Positions 1 to 11,635 of a stretch of DNA of 64,000 bases are shown here, piece after piece. The first letter of the stretch is position 1. Every line of letters begins with the position of its first letter. The stretch is from NCBI GenBank assembly GCA_013339765.2, contig JABSTR010003205.1, positions 22,102 through 86,101 of the forward strand, read 5' to 3'. The translations under genes were made by a program, and so were the position numbers. The DNA is from Haemaphysalis longicornis (lineage: Eukaryota; Arthropoda; Arachnida; Ixodida; Ixodidae). A model generated the notes under the pieces. That model did no database searches and was not told the DNA's origin. It saw only the letters and a program-made list of their open reading frames with translations.

Positions 1-190
1 GAACAGTGGTTCTTGGCATTTTGCTCCAATGGAGATTTTACTGGGGTTCTTCGAAGGATGGTAGCGCAGTTAACAGTAAATTCTCGCTCTGGCATGCCTT
101 CGTTATGTTGAGAATCGTGTGTTTATTGGTGTCACCATGGAAGTATACCGGAAAACTATGTCAAGTCTATATATGCGCTAAGGAAGCACG

Positions 191-262
191 ATGAAGGGAG
201 GGAGGAAGGGAGGGAGGGAGGGGGGGAGGGAGGGGGGTAAACTTTTATTGAGCATTTTAACA
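191..262 (-). repeat. GGGA tract joined to a LINE-like 3' tail
   Basis: A purine tract built from GGGA/GGAA units (about 191-236) is followed at once by TAAACTTTTATTG. Read on the minus strand this is CAATAAAAGTTTA running into a CCCT repeat, the same layout as the LINE 3' ends at 35.85 kb and 41.86 kb. I infer the 3' end of a truncated minus-strand LINE; no coding part is recognisable beyond it. Confidence 0.4.
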
Positions 263-535
263 CGACAGTGTTTTATTCCGGACTATACAAAGATGTTCAT
301 GACGTCATATTCGTCACGGAAATGAAGCCAGTACAAAGAAGCAAGCCGCCTGTAAAGGATTCACCCTTGCTCACAGGGTCTTCTTGCGGGGAAGCAACCT
401 TCAGCACTAAAGAGTACCTTATACTTAGGGTTGTTCGTTTTCTGGTTTCATATTTTAATACGAAATTGTTTTATGCCGGGATACACCAAGATTTCACTGA
501 CGTCGTATCCGTCACAGAAATGACGCCAGTACACC
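254..535. repeat. Pair of 84-bp direct repeats
   Basis: Positions 254-337 and 452-535 are equal-length copies that agree at about four of five positions, counted by eye. Both contain the core GACGTCNTATNCGTCAC. They are separated by about 114 bp of unrelated sequence. Reading frames through them are open but short, and I recognise no product. Confidence 0.7.
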
Positions 536-2199
536 TTTGCCGAAGCGACCCGCCAGCGGGACGTCGCTCGCCAAGCACAACCGCAAGACATGCGCCGACC
601 CGCAAATCATGCTCAGCTGCAGATTACGCTGCACATTTCACTTTCGTGTTTTACCGATTCCTATGACAAAGGAATCAGCCACAGTTTTTTTTTTTCGTGT
701 GAGGTGTTTTCCAGTCTTCGGTCCAAGTGTCTTCACACGTTCTGCCCTCTCCGTCAGCATGAGCTGATTGGCGTACAGCTGGACAGTGCTGGACAGCGAT
801 GTCTCCTACTGCTTTAGGTTGGTGTTAGGGAAATGGGGTGGCAAGTCCGGGTTAGGCTACATCCCCGTCTCTGAGGTACAGGGAGCCCGAATGTCCCCAG
901 AACTTGCATCGAGGTGAATGCTGGTTGGAGAACTGCGTATGGAGACGAACTGAGGGAACGTGTTTGTTTGAAGAAAGCGAAGTGTAGATTCCTGTTTTTC
1001 GCTTAATTGCGGGTGTAGAGGTGGACAGATTCTACGTTATAGCCTTTAATGCTATGTTGTATTGCAGTAACACACAAGGTGGCGTAAGGTTCTCCTTTCG
1101 TGGTCTGACTGGCTGGTGAACAGACTGTCAGTGGAACCGTGGGTGCTCTAGGTTGTTGCAGGTATACTGATTGAACATCGACACAGCGCTGGCGTGGTCT
1201 CTGACGGCATGGAGTATTTTTCTGTGCCGCACGCTACGCTCGGCGCACTTGTTTGGAGCGGGAAGCTTTCGCGGTGAACAGTCCAAGGAAATCCAGGACT
1301 GTTGTTGGTGAGTCCGTAAGCTTTCGGGCCGTTGAACGGTAACAATTGGCTAGAGCGGCGCTAAGGCATACAACTGTGTGTGGGATCACCCGATCCTCGT
1401 CGAGTCGCGAATTCAGTCGCTCGAATGAAACTGTAACACCGTAGCACGCAGAGTACAGCTGATAAAGGTCCTTGTGCTCAGACTAAAACAGCCCTGGCCT
1501 GCATGCAAGCTTCACGTCTTAGACAGTGCTTACAGCTGACCCAATGCTCCTACCTCTTAGAGCCTTTTGGAGGTTTCTCTAGTCCATATGACGGCGTGAA
1601 CGACTTCTAATGTATAAAAATATTATAAAAAATCGCTTTGCAACATAAAATACAAAGGATCGACTGCCACGCCGGACATAAATTTGCGCATCTTATTTTT
1701 TGTTATGGTTGTTGTCTAATGCGTAAGCGACATATGGGTTGGCGCCAACGAGTTTTCCATTAACATAACCAATTAAAAAATAGCGGTTAGAAAAACATAA
1801 CACGAACTCTTATTTAGCAGCACAAGTATGCGCTGCAGCACGATCGAAACCTCACATTTTTTTCCCTTCAGGCTTCGTAAAGAAAGTGCATGCCGAGCTT
1901 TCTCTCTCAGCATTTATGTTAGAACACATGATCTTGTAATGACCATTACTGAAAAAAAATGAACTTACTGCGCCCCTCTAACACCTGTCTACTCATTCGT
2001 TTGTGCCTCACTGAATAGTTTAATTACCTAACCCCGCCACACCGACGCTTAAAATGATCCATCATGCTCTGAACATCGTACCCTTATTATAGATTATGCT
2101 TTTTTGTGTGCCTGCATTTAGTGCTTTTCATTTTTTGTCCGCCAGTGGGTCCTTCTTTCACTCAATGGCTTTAGTGCGTATGTGGCCAGTAATTTTACA
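536..2199. other. No gene seen
   Basis: AT-rich DNA with short homopolymers. The open frames are short and none shows a domain, plausible splice sites or codon bias. I see no RNA gene or transposon end. Confidence 0.5.
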
Positions 2200-2470
2200 A
2201 TCGCCACAATAAACCTGGTGTGTTCAAACCTGCGTTCCTGCGTTCCCACAATTTCAAAGACTGTTCGATGTGCTCCACTAGCACGAAGTGCTAGTGTGAT
2301 GTATCTGGGATTAGAATTGGATAAGACGCTGCCGGGGTGCGCTCACGTCGAGAGTATATGCAACAAGTTACTTGTGTTGCCACGCGAGCTGTATGCAGTT
2401 AAAAGCATCACGAATGTTCAATTAAAAAAAGATTGTGTATAGCGCAACTGCGGTAGTCGATTTTCAGATA
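2200..2470 (+). pseudogene. LINE reverse-transcriptase fragment
   Basis: The plus-strand frame carries MYLGLELDKTLPGCAHVE followed by ICNKL. This resembles the conserved block after the catalytic motifs of jockey/CR1-type LINE reverse transcriptases (YLGV-x-LD-x-LTW-x-PHI). No YADD box, endonuclease or other LINE part is recognisable next to it, so this is a short relic. The frame ends at a TAG near 2440. Confidence 0.55.
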
Positions 2471-4461
2471 CGGACTTTCTGCTTATATGCCTCTTTGTTC
2501 TGACATACTGAAAAACAAATAAATAAAATAATCCTAAGTGGGCAAAGAGTTTCTATTAAGTTAACAATCCAGATAACCTGGATAAATAAAAAGCCTATTC
2601 AAAGGGGTAGGTCTTCGAAAGGAGCCATGCAGACAAAATACAAGTTTGTTTTATTCGAAAGATTTCGTGTTTTATAGCGCCACCTGCGCTTGTCCGTCAG
2701 AAAACGATGCTTTAGTCACTAAGAAATTAATCGATTTAAGTTAAAATTTTGATTCCCCGCCAAATCGTGTGTTTTCATGATGTCTGCAATGACATCACAA
2801 GAACAGGTCTTCAAGCTTCTGCGGAGCCTTGTTTGCCGTTAGGCAAACTAGATGGCGCCACCATACCGCGACGGGCCGTTTTCTGCCTTTGCTTTGTTTT
2901 TGCCTTATTTGTAACTGGCTTGTTTTTGTTCAGGTAGAAAATAATCGTTTCGTGAAACATGGTGTTCGCTCCGCAAATATGGTCATGTAGGACAACCGTC
3001 GCTTACGCCAATCGGTCGTGTGGTCTGAGACAACCCCAAAGCGCCGCAGTGTTGTGCCAGCTAAAACAAGCATAGTGCGCGCAGCAGTACGCATCGCTAC
3101 TTCTATGTTTACGTGTACTTTATGTTTACGTGTACCCCATCGTTCTTAGTGCTATAAAAAGAGCTTGCCTTAAAATTAAGCGCTATAGTTCGTTCGGTAA
3201 GCTTTTAAGCCCTGCCTAATCCGAATTTGCTTTTGCCGGCCTCAGCCGATCGAAGAGCTGGTACATATGACTTCATATGTTCTGTTGCGGGAAATGAGCT
3301 AGTTGATCGCATGGGCGCTCGCTTTTTTCTTAATTATATAGCTTTTTTGAACGAAGTTTACCTTAAAAGTGGTGTCAGTAGGATTTTAATGAGGCAATCT
3401 TTCGAATGAGCCAAACTTGTGTATTGTCTACACCTCCCCTTTAAGTCGAACAGTTACGAGATTACGTGATTTAGGCAAACCATTATTTAGATCATCGGGT
3501 CAAAGCGGTGGAACCGAAGAATGGATTTAATTTTAGAAAAAAGCGAATATTACAGCATACCACGAATTTACACCACTTACGGAAAAAGGTACCGAGTGCA
3601 TTACGTGCCTTCCCTTTTTAATTAGCTGTCGATCAGTGCATTGGTCATTACGCCGTTACAGCGAGCAAAGCGTACGCGGAAAAACGTATTCCTGGAAATG
3701 ATACGAAACGTGCTCGCAATGTGTACGTGTTCTTCGTTCTAAAGTGGCCCGAGGAAAAATATGTACTGTATACGGAAACGCTAAGTGTGATTTTTTTAGT
3801 TCAGTTTTGTTTTATTAATGCGAGGTATGCAAGGTATGAAATGACACTTTACATGTCCAAAAATTTATTGATCCACATGTACTGCTGTGATATACTTTTG
3901 GTGGTTGTTCATTGCTGTAGGGTTTTGTTACATCCTGCCTGTCTAGGTTCAGATCTCTTTTATGAACTATTCCAGTGCTTTCAAATATTTGCTTGTTCAA
4001 ACATTTCGAACTTTTGTGGGGCGATTCTGTGGTGCGTCTGTGTGGGGATTCTGTGTTTGTCGCACTGCAGTTAACTTGCCGGCTGCCTGTGCCGCACTCA
4101 AGCACAAGAGTCCATAAGCGTCGCAGACTTAGAATGACTGCAATGTACAGTGCAAAAATACTCTTACTTACTTGACTAAGAAAGTATTTTCTACAATATT
4201 TATGCAAAAACAATGATATCATTTTTATGATTACAGACGCGCACGCGATGTGCTTATCCACGTTTTTCGTGCGTCAACGTTTATATACTTTCTTTTGTAT
4301 TCGTACATTATCTCATATCTTGCAACGAGCCATCCGTGAGAAAGAGCTCCAACGCGTGTCCGTCGTATAACCGAGCGCCTTCCGTGCGCAATGTGTCGGA
4401 ACAAAAGTGGTTTAAGTGGCGCACTGATATTTTCTTCTTTCGCTTCTCCGCCTTCACGCAG
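2471..4461. other. No gene seen; probably intronic or intergenic to the cyclase exon
   Basis: AT-rich. A minus-strand open frame at 3815-4261 and plus frames at 3721-4074 show no domain. The stretch ends in a pyrimidine-rich run and CACGCAG, the acceptor of the cyclase exon. Earlier cyclase exons were not recognised here. Confidence 0.4.
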
Positions 4462-5069
4462 GTACCAGGAGGAAAACGTGGTGCTCCTCGACGCGAGGCG
4501 GCACGCACGTGGTCGCGCCCCGGCACCTGCTCAAGGGCCGCTGGTCCGTGACCGACCTGCCTCTCAACCGACTCGTGGCCCCCGGCGCGGTCATCGACAT
4601 CGTCATCCACGTGCTGCGCAGTCGAGACTACCGACTGCGCATCTCCGACGTCATGCGCTGGGAGGACATCCACGGAAGGCTTCCCCAAGGGTGCGTGCTC
4701 TTCGTGCGCACGGGCTGGTCCCGCTTCTGGCCGTCCTGGTACAAGTACCACGGGCAGCCCGCGGTCAACGGCACGTCCTCGCCGCTCGACACGAGGCCGC
4801 ACCACCCGGGCATCCACCCCGACACGGCCACGTGGCTCGTGTCCAAGCGCAAAGGTGTACGGCGTCGGCATCGACGCACCGTCCCTGGACTACGCATGTC
4901 CAAGGATCTGGGCGCGCAGCACATTCTGCTCGCGGCCAACGTCTATGGACTCGTAAACGTTGCGAACCTCCAGGAGCTTCCCTCCGTCGGCTCCACGCTG
5001 TTTGTATTCCCAATGAAGATCCGGGGAGCCGGCGCATCTCCTGTACGCATCCTGGCTGTAGTACCCTGA
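4462..5069 (+). CDS. Cyclase-family (PF04199-like) metal hydrolase, terminal exon, frame-disrupted
   Basis: Members of this family are metal-dependent hydrolases such as kynurenine formamidase and isatin hydrolase. The exon follows a pyrimidine tract and CACGCAG at 4460-4461 and ends in TGA at 5067. The main frame shows GGTHVVAPRH (4500-4529), the counterpart of the metal-binding HxGTHxDxPxH motif. Further blocks are KGRWSVTDLP, FVRTGWSRFW, HPGIHPDTATWL, QHILLAANVYGL and a C-terminal PMKI...PVRILAVVP, all in family order. The metal-binding Asp of the motif is Val here. From 4855 to 4895 the family-like sequence VYGVGIDAPSLDY lies in another frame, so one extra base near 4854 and one missing base near 4895 compensate. 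A third slip may lie near 4497-4503, where YQEENVVLLDAR changes frame. It is either a real gene with base errors or a young pseudogene. Upstream exons were not found. Confidence 0.75.
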
Positions 5070-5579
5070 GCTTGAATCACGAGTGTTTGAAGCTCGTCGG
5101 ACGTTACCGAATGTAGAGAGAAAGCGGCAAGCACCGCGTGACTAGTGCTCGCCAGAAAGACCCCGCTTCGTTTTAACCTAGCTTTGACTAGGCGTTTGTT
5201 AGAGGCTTTGCCGCAAGAGTCTGGAGTCATCTCATCCGTTTCATTGCCGGGGTACAACGCGTCGGTTTTCCTTTATCCGTCAAAGGTGTGCCTGGCATCG
5301 TCGATTTTTCAGGGTTGGTGGTTAACGCATCTTTTGGTGCAACGAAAAGTAATGTATAGATCGTAAGTTGCTGAAGATGTCCTTGTTATATCGCGTCGCA
5401 GATTGTTGCCTGAGTAGTCAATGGCTGGCCCGCTTTCAAGATTGCAAATTGCGTTCTGTTTGTTCTGAGGAAATCTTCGCTGCATGGCGTGTGGGAAGGG
5501 AAGGGAAGGGAAGAGGACGGCGACTGGAGTTGCACGTCGCAATGTCATAAGCTGAAAGGAACTTCAACCATCACACCTT

Positions 5580-5585
5580 ATTAAA
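5580..5585 (+). promoter_or_regulatory. Possible poly(A) signal ATTAAA
   Basis: ATTAAA lies about 510 bp after the stop of the cyclase exon and is the first good plus-strand candidate for its 3' end. No transcript evidence is available. Confidence 0.3.
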
Positions 5586-7289
5586 GCAACAAAGTCAATT
5601 ATCTGTCATAATATCGCGTGTAGCTGGTGCGTTGCCTGTCAGCGTGCTGAAGACAGTTCTAGCTGGCACGGTGGCGTACGGTTCTGCACAACTGTATTGT
5701 TTTCGTCCCAGGTGACGGCATCAGTTTTCACCATCGAGGCAAAATGGCAAAAAAATTCTTCCACATGTAGTGCTGGTGTACGTAAAAGGGTTCAAAATGG
5801 TCGAAAATATTTCATCACCCCCCGTCGCAATGTGTCTCATACCTCAGCTGTACCTTTGTTGTACGGAATGCTTTAAATTTTAATTCCTGGCACGTTAACC
5901 AGCTTTTGCGTCAACACCCATTCACCAAAATATTTAGCACGTCCTTTTGAACGAAACCCATGATACATCACCACTTGAATTTTACCCCAAGCCATTTACT
6001 TCGCTATTTATTTCGCTTGCAAAAAAAAGGCCCATATTAACAGTCACTATCTTGCATTTCGCCTGTTTGCTCGCACAACACACCTGCGCAAAAGGCTGTT
6101 CCATCAACGCCTTCCAATCGTATTAAATATAGCAGCGACAAAATTCGAAGTAGTAATGTATGAAGTTAGAAATTGTGGAATGGAATTCGCAGGATTTGTT
6201 ATTCTGTTTGCTTGTGTTTACTGTGCGTATGATTTGTCACCATGATTTAATGAAACCCGTAGGGCTCTACACGCAGTAAAGTTACTTGCCGCGTATGAAT
6301 GCATAAATACATTATGTTCGTGCATGCACTTGTATAGCCTGCTACAGGGTCCCCTGAAAAAATTAGCTATAGCGTTGTGTAGTCTTGCTATCATTGCTCT
6401 ACACTGGGTAACAGCCGAAGACTGTGCGTATGGGCACATTTCTGCCGCCACTTATGATAACGCAGGTCATCGGATGACATGTCGTGATGTCTGTCAGGCG
6501 GTGTTGTGATCACGGTTTGCTGCCGTAGCGTTCCGAGGTCATATGTCATGGTATTCTCCAGCGCGTGCAATCACCCAATTAACCTCTCGTGCTCCGGATG
6601 CTCTTATATTTCCCTCATTGTGGTCGAAGATTATGCGCACGGCCGCGTATTTCGACCTTGCAAGTCTACGCTCACGAAATGCACATTTGTTGCCCATCAT
6701 TTTATTATAGTTCACAGCGCATCTGCTTCCCTCGTGTACGAAGTGTCATCATGTTGGTGAAGAAAAGTTGACCCGCTTGTTTCGGCTTCAACCGACTCAT
6801 TGTAAATAAAGGATGGTGTTCTTTTACCGTTGACCTCTAAACGTGCGTCTTTACTCAATTACTGCTTCCTGCAACTTTACACTCACTTCAAACAAAAGGA
6901 GTGGAGTAAAGAAAAACTTTCCGCTTTGCACAGGTTTCTTACCAAGACATGAGTTCACCGCTTTTAGTGACCCCCTCCGATTTCGAGCAACCAAGGCAAC
7001 ATCCGAATAAAGTGTATATCCAACAATGAATCACATTCACGTCGTCAACCATGTAATGGAAAAATTTGGGGAGTATAATCAACCTTTTTACATGCCAGTT
7101 ACAGATAACGAAAAATCATTTGACTCAGAAGAGGTGCCTGCAAAAATGGGTAGCGTGCAGATAACAGGGAGCGCAAGGCACGTTCCTACTGCGCTATTGG
7201 AGTTCATCTAAAAGAAATGCATGGTCGCCGTTATAGTTCCCCAGGAGGTCAAAATTATTCCGAAGCCCTCAAATATAGTACCATTCATA
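5586..7289. other. No gene seen
   Basis: AT-rich DNA. A short GGGAA pentamer run at about 5491-5515 lies just upstream. None of the short open frames shows a recognisable domain. Confidence 0.5.
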
Positions 7290-8165
7290 GCCTGCGGTCT
7301 AACTTGGGAGAGTAAACACCCCATATTTAAAATGTATATGAGCATGATGTTTCAACAAGAAGAGCGGGAAGTTTCCCATTAGGTAGGGCGTAAGGCAATG
7401 GAACACCATCTCACCGAAACCATTTACAGCATATCTGCGAGTAGTTAGGAAACTTGATTAGGAGAAGTCGAGGTCACGAGAAAATGGAGAATATTTGCAC
7501 CGTTTGACATTTGCGAATGACATCATCTTGCTCTGGAGAAAGACTACAGCAACGCACGCTTTAGAAACTGTACTTTGGAATATGTTGAAAGAGAAATATG
7601 AATAAATCGAACGCAATGATAAATATGCACGCAGAAAGCACCCCCTCCACCAACGGCAGTAAAATACTAGAAGAGATAGGCGCACTATCCTGGCAAAGTT
7701 GTGAAAGCAATTCAAGCACCGAGAACAAAATCAGCCCTACAGTCACAATGGTATATAGAGTGCATCCAGTCACACTCTGTAGTAATGAACGGTGTCCTAC
7801 CTCTGGCATTTTGAAGGAAGGTGCACAGCCACTGCGCACTGCCGGTGATGACTCACGGGGCAATAACTTGAGGAATTACTGAGCACTTAGAAGGAAAATT
7901 TAGGTCGACCAATTACAGGAATGACGTTTAGACGTGTGAAACGAGCGTCTTAGGTAAGGGAGGAAACTCAGGTGGGAGACATCCGGATGAAAGTGTGGCG
8001 TTAGGCTCGACATGTGATGCGGAGAAATGACAGCCGGTGGACACCCGGGGTAGCGAAATGGTTGCCAAGAGAGGCCGATAACTAAATGGAGGGATGAAAT
8101 AAGAATATTCAGGTACAAATAACTGAACACACCCTGTTCAAAGGCACAAGACAGTAACTGTTGGA
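7290..8165 (+). pseudogene. Decayed RTE-like LINE, end of reverse transcriptase to C-terminus
   Basis: Fragments appear in the order expected for an RTE-clade ORF. First comes TFANDIILLW (about 7510-7540), the YADD-type catalytic box with Asn for one Asp. A tract resembling VLPVMTHGA follows (about 7835-7860). Then comes RRNDSRWTPGVAKWLPRE (about 8015-8075), the characteristic H-x-A-R-x-x-D-x-R-W tail segment. Frames change repeatedly and stops are frequent, so it is inactive. The SINE at 8182 follows immediately on the same strand; RTE elements mobilise SINEs in other genomes, but I cannot show a shared 3' end here. Confidence 0.65.
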
Positions 8166-8181
8166 GGTTTATGGAGACGTG

Positions 8182-8413
8182 TGATAATTGGCTCAGTGGC
8201 TAAGGCGTTCTGCTCCTGAGTCCGAGGACGCGGGTTGGACCCCGGCTGCAGTGGATGCTTTTCATATAGACGCGAAAAGCGGAAACACCCGTGAGTCGAG
8301 AATTCGTCGTACGTCAAAGATACCCCAGGCGATGGAAATTAATCTGGAGCCTTCCACAAAAGCGCGCCACATAGCCCATGCGTATATAGATGTATAGCTT
8401 CGGCAGGTTAAAA
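8182..8413 (+). mobile_element. tRNA-derived SINE, copy 1
   Basis: The head TTGGCTCAGTGGCTAAGGCG is a pol III A-box region, and CGGGTTGGACCCC is the B box of a tRNA-like promoter. The body contains the block CCCAGG...AATTAATCTGGAGCCTTCCAC and a tail block near GGCAGGTTAAA. All are shared with the copies at 59614 and 62395. It is diverged, and I find no clear target duplication. Confidence 0.85.
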
Positions 8414-8448
8414 CTAAGAATCAATCGCAGAGAGATCTGCTGTCGATA

Positions 8449-8520
8449 ATAGTAACGAGGACGATGGTGGCGACGACGATGATGATGATAATGGCGAACA
8501 CGATTATTATTATTAGGGTG
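8449..8520. repeat. Imperfect trinucleotide repeat
   Basis: Runs of GACGAC, GATGATGAT and ATTATTATT make an impure GAN/ATT trinucleotide tract just after the SINE. Confidence 0.7.
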
Positions 8521-9801
8521 GTGACGGTGATATCTTCAGTGTACTTGCGACCTTCATCGAACTAGCACTGATGTAATGAGAAAAGTCGGCCTTTTCGGGT
8601 CTCGGTTTATTTCGACGAATAGACTCAGCAAAGGCAGACACAGGAAGCGATACGATGGGCGATATCGGTTTTATACAACATCACATTAAATTTCGAAGTG
8701 TTGCAGTGCTCCTACAAGCAAGAGAACTGTTGGACGTCAGTTGCACCATTTTCAGGAAAATTGTACCGCTAATGACCTGAGGTTTGATAACGAAGCCTCA
8801 TTACATTTCATTTCATATCATTACATCTCAATACATTTGATTTTATTACAGGCACACTTCCGAAATGAATAATAACGCACGGTTGCGCACATTCTCGTGA
8901 TACAAGAAGCGCGCATTTGCTTTGGAAATATCGTACTCAAAGTCTGTTTACGGGAGTGGTTGAGGTAATTTTTTTACTGCTGCGTTATTTCTAAATACGT
9001 GTTTATTCCAAAATGTGCTCGCGTGGCACCTTTTTAGTCACAGAAAATAAATTCCGGCTGGAGGTATGTTTGTAAAAGTGAGGAAGAAAGAAAAATAAGA
9101 AAAATAAGAAAGAAAATACACCTAGATGGCATCGGGCCAATTAACCTGTGCGCCCCGGGGCACGCATTCCTACTTTGACACGCTTTACTTACCTTTGCCG
9201 AAAAAGTCAATGATGAGACCTTGCTTTGAAAGTGTGTTCACACACTGTTTACAGAAGACAACCCCGAACGCGCGTAAGCCCCACGAGCCGAATGGCCCGG
9301 AGTCAGCTGACGGTTATAGCACTCCCAAATTCAAATTTTATTTAAACTCTTATTGACCCATACGATGAAAAACATAAAACACACCTTCTGTGCAGTTTAT
9401 ATATGTTTTTATACTAACTAAGAACAGTTCAGCAGCGATATTCCAGTACAACCCGAAAAAAAAAAGCAATGTGCAAAGAAAACTTCTGTTGCGGTGTTGT
9501 CAGCAACCCTTCGTTATTGCCAACTCCGTGGTTAACAAATTCACGTTGAGACTGTTAGAAAAAGAGAACTTTAATTGCACATACCATTGAGACAGACAGT
9601 AAGTATTAAAACAGTCAGAGCGAGAGCAAAAAGCGTTTGCAGTCAATACATAGAAGAAAACAAACCTTGCCGAACATTTCATTCTCCTGAAAACCCGCGG
9701 TCGTGTCCTGACTCGCAACACTTCCCTACGTCTGTTTCGCCACAATGCAGCCGAATGGCCAGTCCGTACGTGCAAAGTAACAAATGTACCAAGGCCCGTC
9801 A

Positions 9802-9897
<96 letters not shown>

Positions 9898-10346
9898 GGA
9901 AAACTAACAAGGGCGCGACAGTCCCAGTGCTATTAGCTTTCACGGATGCAACGCATTAGGGTTTGGAACAACAATGCAATCTGCACGGTGACGCAATGCA
10001 CTGCTATGGGTTAAGCCACATATAGCAATCGTAGAGTTGCTCTATATAACTCTATACAGCTCCATAGAACTATTTATATAGCTCCCTGCCGGAGCTAGAC
10101 GAACCCTACGCAATCCCTAAGCGCAGGCCCCATTTTTATTCATATCTTGCGCAGGGTCTGATCACTGAGCTCTTTTGCCAATTTAAGCGCAATTATTGGT
10201 CATTGAGGTGCAGTGGGCTGAAGCAGACGAAGGGAGTGCACTTAATTGAGCGGGGATGATTAAACGGTCAATCGTTTAATTTTTATCACAAAAACTGTGC
10301 CAAGCACTCTGGTAGTACTAACTACGCGATAATCCTTTTTTCTGGA
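8521..10346. other. No supported gene; contains a GA microsatellite
   Basis: AT-rich sequence with a long pure GA tract at 9809-9893. Open frames across that tract (ER or SL repeats) are artefacts. A minus-strand segment ending at AAAG|GTAAGTA near 9195 looks like a splice donor but is unsupported. Confidence 0.5.
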
Positions 10347-10356
10347 TTTATTTATT
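10347..10356 (-). promoter_or_regulatory. Poly(A) signals for the glycine/leucine-rich precursor gene
   Basis: Two overlapping AATAAA hexamers on the minus strand (TTTATTTATT on the plus strand) lie about 195 bp past the stop codon of the terminal exon at 10551. This is a plausible 3'-UTR length. Confidence 0.45.
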
Positions 10357-10550
10357 GTAAATATGAAGATATTTGTAGGTATTCAACAGGAAGGAACAAG
10401 CAGGCCTGACAATGTAGCAGTTCTAACTTGTACGGCCCTTCTTAGTACGTGCGAACGACATGCCTATTCGACAACAATAAAACTAAAAGGAAACGAGAAC
10501 AACGAATCGGCAACGCCGGCAACTTTTTTGGCCAGCACAGTATTTCTTCG

Positions 10551-10633
10551 TTAGCCCTGTCCGCCGAGGAAAGGCAGCAGTCCTCCCAGGAGGTCCCCAT
10601 TTAGAACGGTGCCGAGGATGCCCGTGAAGATCT
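10551..10633 (-). CDS. Glycine/leucine-rich secreted precursor candidate, terminal exon
   Basis: On the minus strand TTTTCTTTTCAG is followed by an 83-nt exon that ends in TAA. It completes a codon left open by the previous exon (G + AG = Glu) and then reads IFTGILGTVLNGDLL, GGLLPFLGGQG, stop. The segment is short, hydrophobic and glycine-rich, without Cys. Its partners are the exons at 15503-15613 and 15760-15840, whose phases fit exactly. The 4.9-kb intron between this exon and its partner holds LINE pieces, a CT microsatellite and a palindrome. I do not recognise the family. Similar composition occurs in small secreted peptides, but the function is unknown. Confidence 0.6.
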
Positions 10634-10639
10634 CTGAAA

Positions 10640-11109
10640 AGAAAAAAAGTTCTCTCTTTGGCCGTCATCGCCATAGGGTGTCTTCACTCGGATTTCTTAT
10701 GACCCCAGTCTTTGATAGGGAGCGGTATCGGTGGGTACCGCAGGGGACCGCCGTGGGTGTTGTAGAAGAAGTAGTTTATCGCCTCTTGTAAAAGAGGAAG
10801 TTTACACGTGAAGATATATCCATACGAGGGTCCCATAGTTGATACTGCACCGGGACCCTGGATATATGATTACATAGAAAACATACAGTGAAAGCAGCTA
10901 AGGGCAATTTAAATAGTCACAAGTCTCAGAGTTACACTTATGGAGATAAAGTAACAACAGAGCAATACGAACCAAGAACTCATGTAGTAACATTACTAAG
11001 CAGACTCAATTATAAGAAAAGGATGAGAAGGAAAGAAATACAAAAGAAAGACAAAAGAAAGGCGTTCCCTATTTTGGATAAAGTGTCTTCGCCCAGGCGT
11101 AGAGGACAC
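10640..11109. other. Intronic sequence, nothing else seen
   Basis: This lies inside the long intron of the minus-strand precursor gene and is A-rich on the plus strand. It ends where LINE-derived sequence begins. Confidence 0.4.
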
Positions 11110-11505
11110 TAATGACGGCCCTCAGAAGAGGCGGAATGGCAACAGGTCATCCGTAGCGTGGTGCTTGTGGTACGAGGCCCGAAGACCTCAGCATGGACCG
11201 ACCGGCAGAGCTGCGAGAGTGTCTCCCTATGTGTGCGGTTCGTTGTGCGACGATAAGTTAGGAGAAGGTATTCTGTATCCCTAGGTGCAGTAGGTTCACA
11301 GTTGATGTGTGTTGGGGGAGGCCGAGCGTCCGCTTGTGTGTCGTACGGATGATGCTATCAATATTCTCCCACTTCGTTTTCCGAACGGTGAGAAAAGGCA
11401 ATGCATATGTAACGCGCGAGATGAAGAAAGCCTGCATCATCTTAATGCGGTTGCACTCCTTCATGCCCTTGTGCCAAAACCGCACGCGACACATTCTTTC
11501 GTAGG
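11110..11505 (-). pseudogene. LINE ORF2 fragment, region between RT and RNase H
   Basis: The minus-strand frame reads GMKECNRIKMMQAFFISRVT, then RTLGLPQHTSTVNLLHLGIQN. This matches the post-RT segment of RNase H-bearing tick LINEs; the intact element here has REASLLRLLQAFVVSQVAY and LGLLNSTSNAALASLGVHN. Degenerate sequence continues toward 11110 with AQRTAHIGRHSRSSAGR. The next piece of the same ORF2, RNase H, lies just to the right on the opposite strand (11636-12471), so these may be one inverted insertion. Confidence 0.75.
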
Positions 11506-11635
11506 GGTCATGCCATCATGGAGCACGTTTGAAAATGATAAGGTCCCTTTTCGTAGAAATCAGCATAAAAAAGGAAGGCCAATGAGTCATATTTTTACAC
11601 CAAACAACTGCTTTTGTTTTAATTAAGATATGGCA

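Noticed and set aside
3815..4261. 148-codon minus-strand open frame
   Set aside because: AT-rich, low-complexity composition, no domain, no splice or poly(A) context.
4308..4871. 187-codon minus-strand frame opposite the cyclase exon
   Set aside because: A shadow of the GC-rich coding exon; it has the Arg/Pro/Ala composition expected of an antisense frame.
9195..9245. Possible minus-strand exon (VNTLSKQGLIIDFFGK) with TTCTGTAAACAG and GTAAGTA sites
   Set aside because: The splice sites are good, but it lies downstream of the stop of the precursor gene, has no partner exon and is too short to judge.
9575..9943. Long open frames rich in Arg-Glu or Ser-Leu across the GA tract
   Set aside because: They are translations of a dinucleotide repeat without stops and have no domain outside it.
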